Positions 1 through 7,116 of a DNA stretch of 35,365 bases are shown one piece after another (position 1 is the first letter of the stretch; each line of letters starts with the position of its first letter). Location: positions 1-35,365 of the forward strand of contig JAISMM010000082.1 in NCBI GenBank assembly GCA_031276725.1, in the 5' to 3' direction. The DNA is from Clostridiales bacterium. Lineage in GTDB: Bacteria; Bacillota; Clostridia; Christensenellales; Pumilibacteraceae. Both the position numbers and the translations under genes were made by a program. A model generated the notes under the pieces. It was not told the origin of the DNA. It was given only the letters and a program-made list of their open reading frames with translations, and made no database searches.

Positions 1-147
1 CTTGCAAAGGGCGCTATCGAAACGGCGCGGAGCGTCGGCTTTGTCGGCGCGTTCGCGGGCGGGCTTATCAACACCGCCTACGGCGTGGGCGTGGCGATTG
101 CCGCTAGCTTTGCGGTAACTTTGATATTTTCGCCTAAATCCAAATGA
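1..147 (+). CDS. spoVAE: Stage V sporulation protein AE, C-terminal 48 residues (5' end outside window)
   Basis: The frame is open from base 1 and ends at TGA 145-147. The peptide begins LAKGAIETAR and continues through a hydrophobic Gly/Ala-rich helix to end FSPKSK. This agrees with the end of SpoVAE/SpoVAEb proteins as I remember them (LAKGV..AV, then a GGL-containing hydrophobic helix, then a FKPK-type tail). SpoVA proteins form the inner-membrane channel that moves dipicolinic acid into the forespore and out during germination. The rest of the spoVA operon should lie to the left of the window. The next gene, yunB, is also a sporulation gene, which supports the call. Only the last membrane helix is visible, so another small membrane protein cannot be fully excluded. 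Confidence 0.75.
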   Translation, partial: LAKGAIETARSVGFVGAFAGGLINTAYGVGVAIAASFAVTLIFSPKSK

Positions 148-186
148 TTGTGCTCGGCGGCAAAGTAGTCGGCTAACCGCCGAAAA

Positions 187-447
187 ATTCCCATCCGCGG
201 AGGGGTGGCGCGTTAGCGGCGGGGTGGTTGATTGTTGTTGCAGGCGGTTCGCCGGGGTGGTTGATTGTCCGCCGCACTTGGTTATTTTCCCGAATTCCCC
301 TCTATGGAGGGGTGCCGCGTTAGCGGCGGGGTGGTTGATTGTCCGCCGCGCTCGGTATATCCCAAAGATTCCCCTCCGCGGAGGGGTGCCGCGTTAGCGG
401 CGGGGTGGTTGTTTGTTTTTGCAGGCGGTTCGCCGGGGCGGTTGATT
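187..447 (+). repeat. Cluster of three dispersed two-hairpin repeats plus two shorter related repeats
   Basis: Three plus-strand copies of a 43-bp element lie at 187-229, 294-336 and 368-410. Each starts ATTCCC, has a first hairpin (CCCCTC/GAGGGG arms, loop TATG or CGCG-like), a second hairpin (GCCGC-GTTA-GCGGC or a variant) and ends GGGGTGGTT. Between and after them sit two copies of a related shorter unit that begins GCAGGCGGTTCGCCGGGG, at 240-266 and 421-447. The 148-510 stretch between spoVAE and yunB holds nothing else I can recognise. The small open frames here are products of the repeats and have no gene-like features. Confidence 0.85.
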
Positions 448-510
448 ATCCGCCGCGCCGCCCTCTCAAAAAAAACGTAACAATTTCGGCGTCGACGCAT
501 ATATACTATT

Positions 511-1176
511 ATGTATTGCCGAACAAAAAAAAGATTTTTCAAAAGAAAGCCGACCGTCATATTGTCGGCTGTTCTTTTAGTCGGCGTGCTTGTGCTGCTA
601 CATTTTAATTTTAACGTCAATCCGATTATACGCAAGGTGTCGGAGGAAAAAATCCGCGCCTTAACGATACTCTCTATAAACAAAGCCTCGGCGGAGGTCG
701 CCGCGCAAAATTACGCCTACGACGATTTGATTAAAATCACGTACGACACCGACGGAAACGTCGCCCTGATTCAAGCCAACGCGATTCTTATAAACACGAT
801 CGCGCGCGGAATCACGCTTAAAGCGCAGGAAAATCTGTCAAAAATGGAGGAGCAGGGCATACCCGTGCCGCTCGGCTCGTTTTCCGGCATAACGGTCTTG
901 GCGGGACGCGGCCCCGCCGTTACCGTAAAGGCGCTGCCCATAGGCTCGGTCGCCACCGAATTCGATTCCGAATTTTTGAGCGCGGGCATAAACCAAACCA
1001 TACACAAAATTTCGCTTACCGTCGCCGCCGACGTCAACGTCGTTTTGCCCGGCAAGGACTGCTCCGTCAAAACCCGCACCTACGTCCTAATGTGTGAAAA
1101 CGTCATCGTCGGCAAGGTTCCCGACTTCTATTTCGGCGGCGGCGTCCCCGGCGAAATGTTGGATTTGGCGATATAA
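511..1176 (+). CDS. yunB: Sporulation protein YunB
   Basis: The 221-residue protein has a basic N-terminus, one membrane segment at about residues 16-32, and then an extracytoplasmic-type domain. The sequence NKASAEVAAQNYAYDDLIKI, the following segment about a lost-turn of NTIARGITLKAQ, and the PLGS-containing middle match the YunB family. In Bacillus subtilis yunB is a mother-cell gene needed for proper spore formation, and family length is about 250 residues. The ATG at 511 is the only plausible start, but it has no Shine-Dalgarno. It is preceded directly by the AT-rich stretch CATATATACTATT, so either initiation is SD-independent or the true start differs. Its neighbour is a spoVA gene. 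Confidence 0.85.
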   Translation: MYCRTKKRFFKRKPTVILSAVLLVGVLVLLHFNFNVNPIIRKVSEEKIRALTILSINKASAEVAAQNYAYDDLIKITYDTDGNVALIQANAILINTIARGITLKAQENLSKMEEQGIPVPLGSFSGITVLAGRGPAVTVKALPIGSVATEFDSEFLSAGINQTIHKISLTVAADVNVVLPGKDCSVKTRTYVLMCENVIVGKVPDFYFGGGVPGEMLDLAI

Positions 1177-1283
1177 CAAGTTTACCGCCCACACGCACAG
1201 ATAGCATTACAAAAGTTATGATGAGTGAAACAAATTGAAGAGACGATGTTTAGGATTATTGACATTAAGGTTGGCAAAAAGGC

Positions 1284-1565
1284 TCATCGTAAGATCGAGC
1301 ATTTTAGCGCTTCCGGACACGACGCAGGTTCTTCTTCTAAATCGTGCAAAACAATGTCGTTGTCTGCCGCTATTGTTCGAAAAGATAATCCCAACGAGTA
1401 CAACGACACCGCCATATTTACGTTTCTTTCACTATGGCGCCCAAACTCGCTTAAAAATTGATGCTCGCAATTTTTGCACAAGTAACATTGGGTACCTTTA
1501 CGCTTGCCGTTATTTACAATCCTTTCGCTTCCGCATATCTTACATTCCATTCTCACGTTTATCAT
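1284..1565 (-). pseudogene. IS1-family-like transposase remnant (InsA-type zinc-finger N-terminus)
   Basis: On the minus strand the frame begins MINVRMECKICGSERIVNNG and continues with a second CxxC pair (CKNCEHQF). Together these form the two-cysteine-pair zinc ribbon found at the N-terminus of IS1-type InsA and related transposases. The part after GLSFRTIA should be a helix-turn-helix, but it reads into an unrelated, acidic tail and stops after 93 residues. No DDE catalytic domain is found downstream. I see no convincing terminal inverted repeats. The most likely reading is a decayed insertion between yunB and the infC operon. The flanks of 1177-1740 contain no other recognisable gene. A small stand-alone zinc-ribbon protein is a less likely alternative. 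Confidence 0.6.
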
Positions 1566-1749
1566 ATTTTCTTTTTCTTGTCATCATTTGTTTCTCATAT
1601 CTTTTGCAACACTATACATTATGACAAAACGGTCTGTTGAATAAATCGCTGTTTTGCATATAATGGAGGTTATACGCCGCGCGGAAAAAATAATTTTGAA
1701 AAAACAAAATTTTTTTTGAAAAACATAACACAAATCGGCTTATTATCGC

Positions 1750-1778
1750 TTGACAAAAGAGCGAAAAAGGTATATAGT
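1750..1778 (+). promoter_or_regulatory. SigA-type promoter of the infC-rpmI-rplT operon
   Basis: A perfect -35 TTGACA (1750-1755) is followed after 17 bases by TATAGT (1773-1778). Transcription should start near 1785, about 220 nt before infC, so the mRNA carries a long leader. Confidence 0.85.
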
Positions 1779-1782
1779 AATT

Positions 1783-1902
1783 GTAACGCAAGAGAATTGT
1801 TCTCGCCGCAAGGGTTTTTCCGAAGCGGTTACGCTGAGCCGAATTATGTTTTTTAGCTAATCGGAGCGCACGGAACGGTCTTTTGTGCGTTCCGTTTTTT
1901 TT
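1783..1902 (+). promoter_or_regulatory. Structured infC leader with intrinsic terminator (candidate L20-type attenuator)
   Basis: The leader folds into a branched structure. Outer arms GTAAC 1783-1787 and GTTAC 1828-1832 enclose two hairpins: GAGAA/TTCTC (1792-1796 with 1800-1804) and CGC/GCG (1807-1809 with 1825-1827). It is followed by an intrinsic terminator with an 8-bp stem (ACGGAACG 1870-1877, CGTTCCGT 1888-1895) and a run of eight T at 1895-1902. A terminator between promoter and infC implies attenuation. In Bacillota this operon is classically controlled by ribosomal protein L20 binding its leader. That this leader binds L20 is inference from position, since I cannot match the L20 consensus by eye. 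Confidence 0.7.
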
Positions 1903-2002
1903 GTCGCGGGCGGGCTTCGGCGTCGTTCGCCCGATATGCGCGAAGGGAGTGGTTTTATTCAAAAAATGTCGGCGTCGGTTTGTTTTTTTTGGGAGGAACC
2001 TA

Positions 2003-2515
2003 ATCATCATTAAAGAGGTTGAAATCAACGAAAAAATCAGGGACGGTCAGATTCGCGTCGTTGACGAGAACGGCGCGCAGCTGGGCATAATGAGCGCGTA
2101 CGAGGCTAACCTTATAGCGGACCGCAAAAATCTTGATTTAGTCAAGATAAGTCCTATGGCGACGCCGCCCGTCTGTAAGATTATGGACTACGGCAAGTAC
2201 AAATTCGACACCGCCAAGCGCGAAAAGGACGCGCGCAAGAACCAAAAGGGGAGCGAGCTCAAAGAGGTTTGGCTGTCGATGACTATCGACAAGCACGACC
2301 TTGAAACTAAGGCCAAGTCGGCGCAGAAATTTTTGACGGCGGGCGACAAGGTTAAGGTTTCGATCCGTATGCGCGGACGTCAGCAAACGCACGCCGATAT
2401 AGGCGTCGAGGTTATGAACCGCTTTTTCGCGATTTTGGAGGACGTTTGCGTTATCGACAAAAAGCCCGTTACCGAGGGGCGCAACATTTTGATGATTCTG
2501 AATCCCAAAAAGTAG
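2003..2515 (+). CDS. infC: Translation initiation factor IF-3, non-canonical AUC/AUU start
   Basis: IF-3 binds the 30S subunit, prevents premature 50S joining and proofreads the start codon and initiator tRNA. The frame has EVEINEKIRDGQIRVV at the N-terminus, followed by the N-domain, a Lys-rich linker (residues about 75-90) and the C-domain. It ends VTEGRNILMILNPKK, for about 170 residues, which is normal. No ATG, GTG or TTG lies at a suitable place. A strong GGGAGG at 1991-1996 is followed by ATC 2003, ATC 2006 and ATT 2009. Infrequent AUU-type starts are typical of infC and underlie its autoregulation, because IF-3 rejects its own start codon. I give 2003 as the outer limit; 2006 (9 nt from the SD) or 2009 are equally possible. 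The next two genes, rpmI and rplT, complete the standard operon. Confidence 0.9.
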   Translation: MIIKEVEINEKIRDGQIRVVDENGAQLGIMSAYEANLIADRKNLDLVKISPMATPPVCKIMDYGKYKFDTAKREKDARKNQKGSELKEVWLSMTIDKHDLETKAKSAQKFLTAGDKVKVSIRMRGRQQTHADIGVEVMNRFFAILEDVCVIDKKPVTEGRNILMILNPKK

Positions 2516-2746
2516 GCTCGCGGCGATAAAAAAATTCGCGGCGGCAAAAGGCAAGCGGTCGCAAAAAGCCGGCGGCGAACGAAGGTTTGCGGCGGACAAA
2601 GGCCGGCGGCAAAAGCGGTTTGCGGCGGACAAAGGCCGGCGGCGGCAAAAGACAAGCGACTGATGGATGTTCGCGGCTGTAAAAACCGTTTGCGGCGGAC
2701 AAAGGCTCGCGGTCGCAAAATGTCGGCGGCGGCACAAAAAATGTAA
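2516..2746 (+). other. infC-rpmI spacer: low-complexity repeats, frame open in phase with infC
   Basis: This spacer is much longer than usual for this operon. It contains repeats of the word TTTGCGGCGGACAAAGG at 2586, 2619 and about 2689; the first two are part of a longer 33-bp-period repeat. Read in the infC frame after its TAG (2513-2515), it is open for 76 codons to TAA 2744-2746. It would encode a tail rich in Lys, Arg, Ala and Gly. Other frames are also open here because the DNA lacks TA-rich words, so coding is not proven. Confidence 0.6.
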
Positions 2747-2770
2747 ATACAATTTTCGGAGGATAAATAT

Positions 2771-2968
2771 ATGCCAAAAATGAAAGGACACAGCGGAGCG
2801 AAAAAGCGTTTCCGCGTAACGGCGTCGGGCAAGTTAAAGCGCGGCCAACAGGGTAAGAGCCACATTCTTACCAAGAAAACGCGTAAGCGCAAGGTGGGCT
2901 TGCGCCAGATAGCGTATATGGGCTCGCAAAAGCAGGAGAGGGCTATGAAGACCCTCATCCAAAAGTAG
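2771..2968 (+). CDS. rpmI: 50S ribosomal protein L35
   Basis: The 65-residue, very basic protein begins [20 protein letters not shown], which is the classic L35 N-terminus, and it has the normal family length. L35 is a small protein of the large ribosomal subunit that sits deep in the RNA core. A strong GGAGG at 2758-2762 lies 8 nt before the ATG. It follows infC after an unusually long 255-nt spacer and precedes rplT by 10 nt, so it belongs to the conserved infC-rpmI-rplT operon. Confidence 0.98.
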   Translation: MPKMKGHSGAKKRFRVTASGKLKRGQQGKSHILTKKTRKRKVGLRQIAYMGSQKQERAMKTLIQK

Positions 2969-2978
2969 GAGGCGCGTT

Positions 2979-3341
2979 ATGAGAATTAAAAGAGCAGTCA
3001 ACGCCGTAAAAAAGCGCAGGAAGATTTTTAGATTGGCAAAGGGCTATTTCGGCTCTAAGTCGCGTTCGTACCGCATCGCCCGCGAGGCGGTTATGAAGTC
3101 GCAAATGTACGCGTTTGTGGGCCGCCGCTTAAAAAAGCGCGATTTCCGCAAGCTGTGGATCGCGCGTATAAACGCCGCCGCCCGCATTAACGGGCTTTCG
3201 TACAGCAAATTTATGCACGGCTTAAAGCTGTCGGGCATCGAGCTTAACCGCAAGGTTTTGGCGGAGCTTGCCGTAACGGATGCGACGGCGTTTAGGAACT
3301 TGGCCGAAACCGCCTCAAAAGCGGTAGGGGTCGGCCGTTGA
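2979..3341 (+). CDS. rplT: 50S ribosomal protein L20
   Basis: The 120-residue protein starts [20 protein letters not shown] and contains the [13 protein letters not shown] and [14 protein letters not shown] signatures of L20. L20 binds 23S rRNA early in 50S assembly. In Bacillota it also represses its own operon by binding the mRNA leader, which fits the structured leader at 1783-1902. A GGAGG lies just before the ATG, overlapping the end of rpmI. Length is close to the usual 117-120. Confidence 0.98.
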   Translation: MRIKRAVNAVKKRRKIFRLAKGYFGSKSRSYRIAREAVMKSQMYAFVGRRLKKRDFRKLWIARINAAARINGLSYSKFMHGLKLSGIELNRKVLAELAVTDATAFRNLAETASKAVGVGR

Positions 3342-3384
3342 AAAGCGGCGCGGCAGCGTCGGATATGAACGGCGGTTTTGCTTA

Positions 3385-3400
3385 CGTACCGCAAGGTACG
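3385..3400 (+). other. Small hairpin with GCAA (GNRA) tetraloop upstream of the RNA methyltransferase
   Basis: CGTACC (3385-3390) and GGTACG (3395-3400) form a perfect 6-bp stem closing a GCAA tetraloop. No T-run follows, so it is not an intrinsic terminator. It lies in the 78-nt gap between rplT and the next gene, whose start has no clear Shine-Dalgarno. Confidence 0.5.
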
Positions 3401-3419
3401 CGCGCGGCAACATCATAAT

Positions 3420-4190
3420 ATGGAAGTCATAACCTCGGCGGACAATAAAAAGATAAAGCGTATAGCGAGTTTGCGCGAAAAGAAGTATCGCGACGAATAC
3501 CGCGAATACGTCGCCGAGGGCAAGAGATGGGTGCTTTCGGCGGCAAAAAGCGGTAGTATGTCAGACATAGTACGCGAAATCGTCGTTACGGACGCGCTTT
3601 ACGGCTCGGTTTTTGCGGAGCTTGCGGGCGTCGCCGCGCCGGTTACGGTCGTGAGCGAACGCGTCTACGAAAAACTTTCGGACACGCCGTCGCCGCAGGG
3701 CATTTTGGCGGTTTTGGCGGTTCCGGAGCAGAAGGAGTCGGTCGACTGCCGCTATTCGTTACTTTTAGACCGCGTTCGCGACCCGGGCAATATGGGCGCG
3801 ATAATCCGCACGGCGTGCGCCGCCGGTTATAACGATATAGTTTGCGACGGTTGCGCGGACGTATATAATCCCAAGGTTGTCCGAAGCTCGATGGGCGCTT
3901 TGCCGTACGTGAATATTATCGACGTTTCGCCCCGGATTTTGGGACGGATGCGCGAGGACGGTTACGCGTTTATTTGCGCCGATATGGGCGGCGGCGACGT
4001 TTTTCGCTATAAGCCGCGCCCTAAGAGGTTTTGCCTTATAATCGGCAGCGAGGCGGACGGCGTTTCGGATAGTTTCAAACGCGCCGCCGACGATATTGTG
4101 AGCATTCCGATGCGCGACGTCGAGTCGCTCAACGCGGCCGTCAGCGCGGGAATACTTATGTATTACTTAAAATTTTCGGAGGGACGTTAG
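3420..4190 (+). CDS. TrmH/SpoU-family RNA 2'-O-methyltransferase
   Basis: The 256-residue protein has an N-terminal substrate-binding domain (residues about 1-100, starting MEVITSADNKKIKRIASLRE) and a C-terminal SPOUT knot domain. The three SpoU motifs are visible: DRVRDPGNMGAIIRTA at about 117 (motif 1, with the catalytic Arg), LIIGSEADGVS at about 206 (motif 2) and IPMRDVESLNAAVSAGI at about 231 (motif 3). These enzymes transfer a methyl group from SAM to a ribose 2'-OH of rRNA or tRNA. The exact target cannot be told, although the closest named type would be a YsgA-like rRNA methylase. ATG 3420 was chosen because the family N-terminus starts there; the reading frame extends 14 codons upstream without family resemblance. 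The last codons lie inside a 29-bp duplicated segment. Confidence 0.9.
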   Translation: MEVITSADNKKIKRIASLREKKYRDEYREYVAEGKRWVLSAAKSGSMSDIVREIVVTDALYGSVFAELAGVAAPVTVVSERVYEKLSDTPSPQGILAVLAVPEQKESVDCRYSLLLDRVRDPGNMGAIIRTACAAGYNDIVCDGCADVYNPKVVRSSMGALPYVNIIDVSPRILGRMREDGYAFICADMGGGDVFRYKPRPKRFCLIIGSEADGVSDSFKRAADDIVSIPMRDVESLNAAVSAGILMYYLKFSEGR

Positions 4191-4280
4191 TACCCGGTCG
4201 AGGCAAAAAGCCGCGCCCGAGCCCGTATCGACGCCGCCGTATTGCCGCTTTTATTACTTGAAATTTTCGGAGGGACGTTA
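4161..4280 (+). repeat. 29-bp direct duplication carrying the yebC ribosome binding site
   Basis: The sequence TATTACTTAAAATTTTCGGA plus GGGACGTTA occurs at 4161-4189, where it encodes the end of the methyltransferase. It recurs at 4252-4280 with one change (A to G at the ninth base), where its GGAGGG is the Shine-Dalgarno of yebC. The offset is 91 bp, with 62 unrelated bases between the copies. Confidence 0.9.
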
Positions 4281-5017
4281 TGTCGGGACACAGCAAATGG
4301 GCGACTATTAAGCGCGCCAAGGGTAAGACGGACGCGGCGCGCGGCAAGGCGTTCACCAAGATCGGCCGCGAGATAGCGGTGGCGGTCAAGCAGGGCGGCG
4401 GCAATCCCGCGCTCAATTCTAAGCTGCGCGACATCATCGCCAAGGCGAAGGCCCTTAATATCCCCAACGACAACATTAGCCGCAGTATCAAAAAGGCGGG
4501 CGGCGAGGTCAATTCCATAAACTACGACACTGTGATTTACGAGGGCTACGGGCCGGGCGGAATCGCCGTCATCGTCGAAACGCTCACCGACAACAAGAAC
4601 CGCACCGCCGCCGACGTGCGCCACATTTTCGACAAGTTCGGCGGCGCGATGGGGACTAACGGCTGCGTGTCGTACCTGTTCAAAACGAAAGGCGTTATGA
4701 TTGTCGAAAAGACCGCCGGGTCCGACGACGACGCGCTTATGCTGCTCGCGTTGGAGTGCGGCGCCGAGGACTTTTCGGTTTCGGACGGCGCGTACGAAAT
4801 CACGTGCAAGCCCGAGGATTTTTCGGCGGTGCGCGAGGCCTTGGAGCAAAAGGGCATAACCTTTTTGCAGAACGGAATCGAAAAAATACCGCTCGATACG
4901 GTGGATGTCGCCGACCCCGAAAAATTCCTGAAAATGCTTAATATGTTCGACGACAACGACGACGTTCAAGAGGTCGCTCACAACGCCCTTTTGCCCGAGA
5001 CGGACGGGGAGGAATAG
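4280..5017 (+). CDS. yebC: YebC/PmpR/TACO1-family protein
   Basis: The 245-residue protein begins MSGHSKWATIKRAKGKTDAA, the diagnostic start of this family, and continues through GREIAVAVKQGGGNPALN and NIPNDNISRSIKKA. Length is typical. Family members were first described as transcriptional regulators; more recent work links them to relief of ribosome stalling at proline-rich stretches, as with mitochondrial TACO1. A GGAGGG lies 5 nt before the ATG, in the second copy of the 29-bp duplication. proA starts 4 nt after the stop and radC overlaps proA, so the three are probably co-transcribed with the upstream methyltransferase. Confidence 0.95.
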   Translation: MSGHSKWATIKRAKGKTDAARGKAFTKIGREIAVAVKQGGGNPALNSKLRDIIAKAKALNIPNDNISRSIKKAGGEVNSINYDTVIYEGYGPGGIAVIVETLTDNKNRTAADVRHIFDKFGGAMGTNGCVSYLFKTKGVMIVEKTAGSDDDALMLLALECGAEDFSVSDGAYEITCKPEDFSAVREALEQKGITFLQNGIEKIPLDTVDVADPEKFLKMLNMFDDNDDVQEVAHNALLPETDGEE

Positions 5018-5021
5018 GCGC

Positions 5022-6260
5022 GTGGACGAAGTTATTTCACTTTGCAAGACGGCGGCGGACAACGCCGCTTATATCGGCTCTATGCCGACCGACCAAAAGA
5101 ACAAAATGCTGCGGATAACCGCCGACGCGCTTATCGCGGGCGAGTCTAAAATTTTGGAGGCGAACGCCATCGATATAAAAACGTGCGGCAAGCCCGCCCA
5201 TATTATCGACCGCCTTGCGCTCAATCCGGGGCGCGTTAAGGCTATGGCGGACGGCATAGCCGAGCTTATAAAATTGCCCGATCCCGTCGGCGAAATAATC
5301 GACGAATGGACGAACAAGGCGGGGCTTAAAATCCGCAAGGCGCGGGTGCCGTTCGGCGTTGTTGGAATAATCTACGAGGCGCGTCCCAACGTTACGGCGG
5401 ACGCCGTGGGACTCTGCCTAAAATCGGGCAATTCCGTCGTTCTGCGCGGCGGGAGCGACGCCCTTAACTCGAATAAGTCGATCGTCGCCGTTATAAAGGA
5501 CGCTTTGACGGCGGCGGGCTATCGCGCCGACTTTATACAGTTCCTGCCCGGGGCGGCGCGCGCCGACGCCGAAACGCTTATGAAATGCCGCGAATACGTC
5601 GACGTTTTGTTGCCGCGCGGCTCGGCGGGACTCATTAAGACCGTCGTCGAAAAGTCGTCCGTCCCGGTTATAGAAACGGGCACGGGCAACTGCCACGCCT
5701 ACGTCGAGAGTACCGCCGATTTCGATACCGCGTCAAAAATAATTCTTAACGGCAAGCTGCAACGCCCGAGCGTCTGCAACGCGCTCGAAAGCCTGCTCGT
5801 AGACCGCAAAATCGCCGCCGAATTTTTGCCGCGAATCGTCGCCGAGCTTACGGCGGCTGGCGTGGAGGTAGTCGGCTGTAACGAAACGCGCGCGATCGTC
5901 CCCGCCGTTTCGCCCGCCTCGGACGGGGATTTTGCCGCCGAATTTTTAGGGCTAAAAATATCGGTCAAGGTCGTTGACGGCGTAGCGGAGGCCGTCGCGC
6001 ATATCAACAAGTACGGTAGTTCGCACAGTGAGGTCATCATAACGCGCGATAACGCGGCGGCAAAAAAGTTTACCGAGGGCGTCGACAGCGCCGCCGTCTA
6101 CGTCAACGCCTCCACGCGCTTTACCGACGGCTTCGAGTTCGGCTTCGGCGCCGAAATGGGCATCTCGACCCAAAAGCTCCACGCGCGCGGCCCTATCGGC
6201 TTGCGGGAGATGACTAGCTACAAGTACATAGTGTTCGGCGACGGACAGGTGCGCGGCTGA
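5022..6260 (+). CDS. proA: Gamma-glutamyl phosphate reductase (glutamate-5-semialdehyde dehydrogenase)
   Basis: ProA reduces gamma-glutamyl phosphate with NADPH to glutamate-5-semialdehyde, the second step of proline synthesis. The 412-residue protein has the aldehyde-dehydrogenase fold. Visible signatures are VPFGVVGIIYEARPNVTADA (about 107-126), the PRGSAGLI segment, and the active-site region RPSVCNALE with catalytic Cys at residue 252. The C-terminal end has FGAEMGISTQKLHARGP. It starts at GTG 5022 with GGGGAGGA just upstream, overlapping the end of yebC. No glutamate 5-kinase (proB) is in the window, although proA and proB are often adjacent. The radC ATG overlaps its TGA. Confidence 0.96.
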   Translation: MDEVISLCKTAADNAAYIGSMPTDQKNKMLRITADALIAGESKILEANAIDIKTCGKPAHIIDRLALNPGRVKAMADGIAELIKLPDPVGEIIDEWTNKAGLKIRKARVPFGVVGIIYEARPNVTADAVGLCLKSGNSVVLRGGSDALNSNKSIVAVIKDALTAAGYRADFIQFLPGAARADAETLMKCREYVDVLLPRGSAGLIKTVVEKSSVPVIETGTGNCHAYVESTADFDTASKIILNGKLQRPSVCNALESLLVDRKIAAEFLPRIVAELTAAGVEVVGCNETRAIVPAVSPASDGDFAAEFLGLKISVKVVDGVAEAVAHINKYGSSHSEVIITRDNAAAKKFTEGVDSAAVYVNASTRFTDGFEFGFGAEMGISTQKLHARGPIGLREMTSYKYIVFGDGQVRG

Positions 6261-7099
6261 TGGACGGCGGCGCGGAAAAAGCGGCGGAGCGCGAAAACGT
6301 TCACGCGGGACACCGTGAACGCGTGCGCGGCGCGGTTGATACCGACCCGGATTTTACGACCTTTTCGGAACACGAGGTTTTGGAATATCTGCTTTTTACG
6401 ACGATTCCGCGCATAGATACCAACGTTTTGGCGCATAAGCTTATCGACGCTTTCGGTTCGCTTTCGGGCGTTCTTAACGCCAATCCAGCCGAGCTCGTCC
6501 GTTTTGCCGGCGTCAGTCAAACCACGGCGCGAATGCTTACGGCGGTCATTCCGGCGGCGCGCAAGGCGGAAATCTCGCGGCTCAAAAACAACGTGTTTTT
6601 GGACTCGCACGAGGCCGCCGCGGCGTATATGCACGCGTTTTTTGCCAACCGCAACACGGAGCTGCTCTATTTGGCGTGCCTCGACGTTAACGACCGCCTT
6701 TTGAATATGGGGCTGATTACGTCCGGCGCGACGCACTACACCGCGTTCGACGTCAAAAAAATCGTCGAATCGTCCTGCCGCCACGGCGCGTCAAAAATCA
6801 TACTCGCCCACAATCATCCCGCCGGCTCGCTCGCGCCCTCGTCCGCCGACGAGTTCGTTACCGCCAAGGCCGCCGTCGCTCTTTCGGCTATGGGCATACT
6901 CTTAGCCGACCACATAATTTTCACCTCGGACGGCTATTACAGCTTTTATATGCACGGCAAAATCGCCGGCGCTTACTCTATGTGCGACCGCATCCTCGGC
7001 ACCGCCTATATGAACGAAATCCGCGAGCGCAAGCAGTCCGCCCGCTCCGGCAAATACATCCGCGAAACATCCGACCCGAAAAACTCCGGACAGGTTTAG
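6260..7099 (+). CDS. radC: RadC family JAB/MPN-domain protein
   Basis: The 279-residue protein has an N-terminal helix-hairpin-helix-like region (residues about 25-100, with RFAGVSQTTARML) and a C-terminal JAB/MPN metallo-domain. The metal motif HNHPAGSLAPSSAD lies at residues 184-197, with an upstream Glu in the domain. RadC was named as a DNA repair protein, but the repair role is not established; the fold is that of a zinc hydrolase. The ATG overlaps the proA stop (TGATG), so translation is likely coupled. The last 45 residues are charged and look disordered. The gene converges on the MATE gene with a 17-bp gap. Confidence 0.93.
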   Translation: MDGGAEKAAERENVHAGHRERVRGAVDTDPDFTTFSEHEVLEYLLFTTIPRIDTNVLAHKLIDAFGSLSGVLNANPAELVRFAGVSQTTARMLTAVIPAARKAEISRLKNNVFLDSHEAAAAYMHAFFANRNTELLYLACLDVNDRLLNMGLITSGATHYTAFDVKKIVESSCRHGASKIILAHNHPAGSLAPSSADEFVTAKAAVALSAMGILLADHIIFTSDGYYSFYMHGKIAGAYSMCDRILGTAYMNEIRERKQSARSGKYIRETSDPKNSGQV

Positions 7100-7116
7100 G
7101 CGGGCGGCTTGTACCG

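Noticed and set aside
430-510. SigE-type promoter before yunB
   Set aside because: A CATATATA word is present at a suitable -10 place, but no ATATT-type -35 lies at the right distance and it is too near the ATG.
1949-2002. GTG 1949 as the infC start
   Set aside because: Its GAAGGGA lies directly against the codon with no spacing, the added residues do not resemble IF-3, and the good GGGAGG at 1991 would be left unused.
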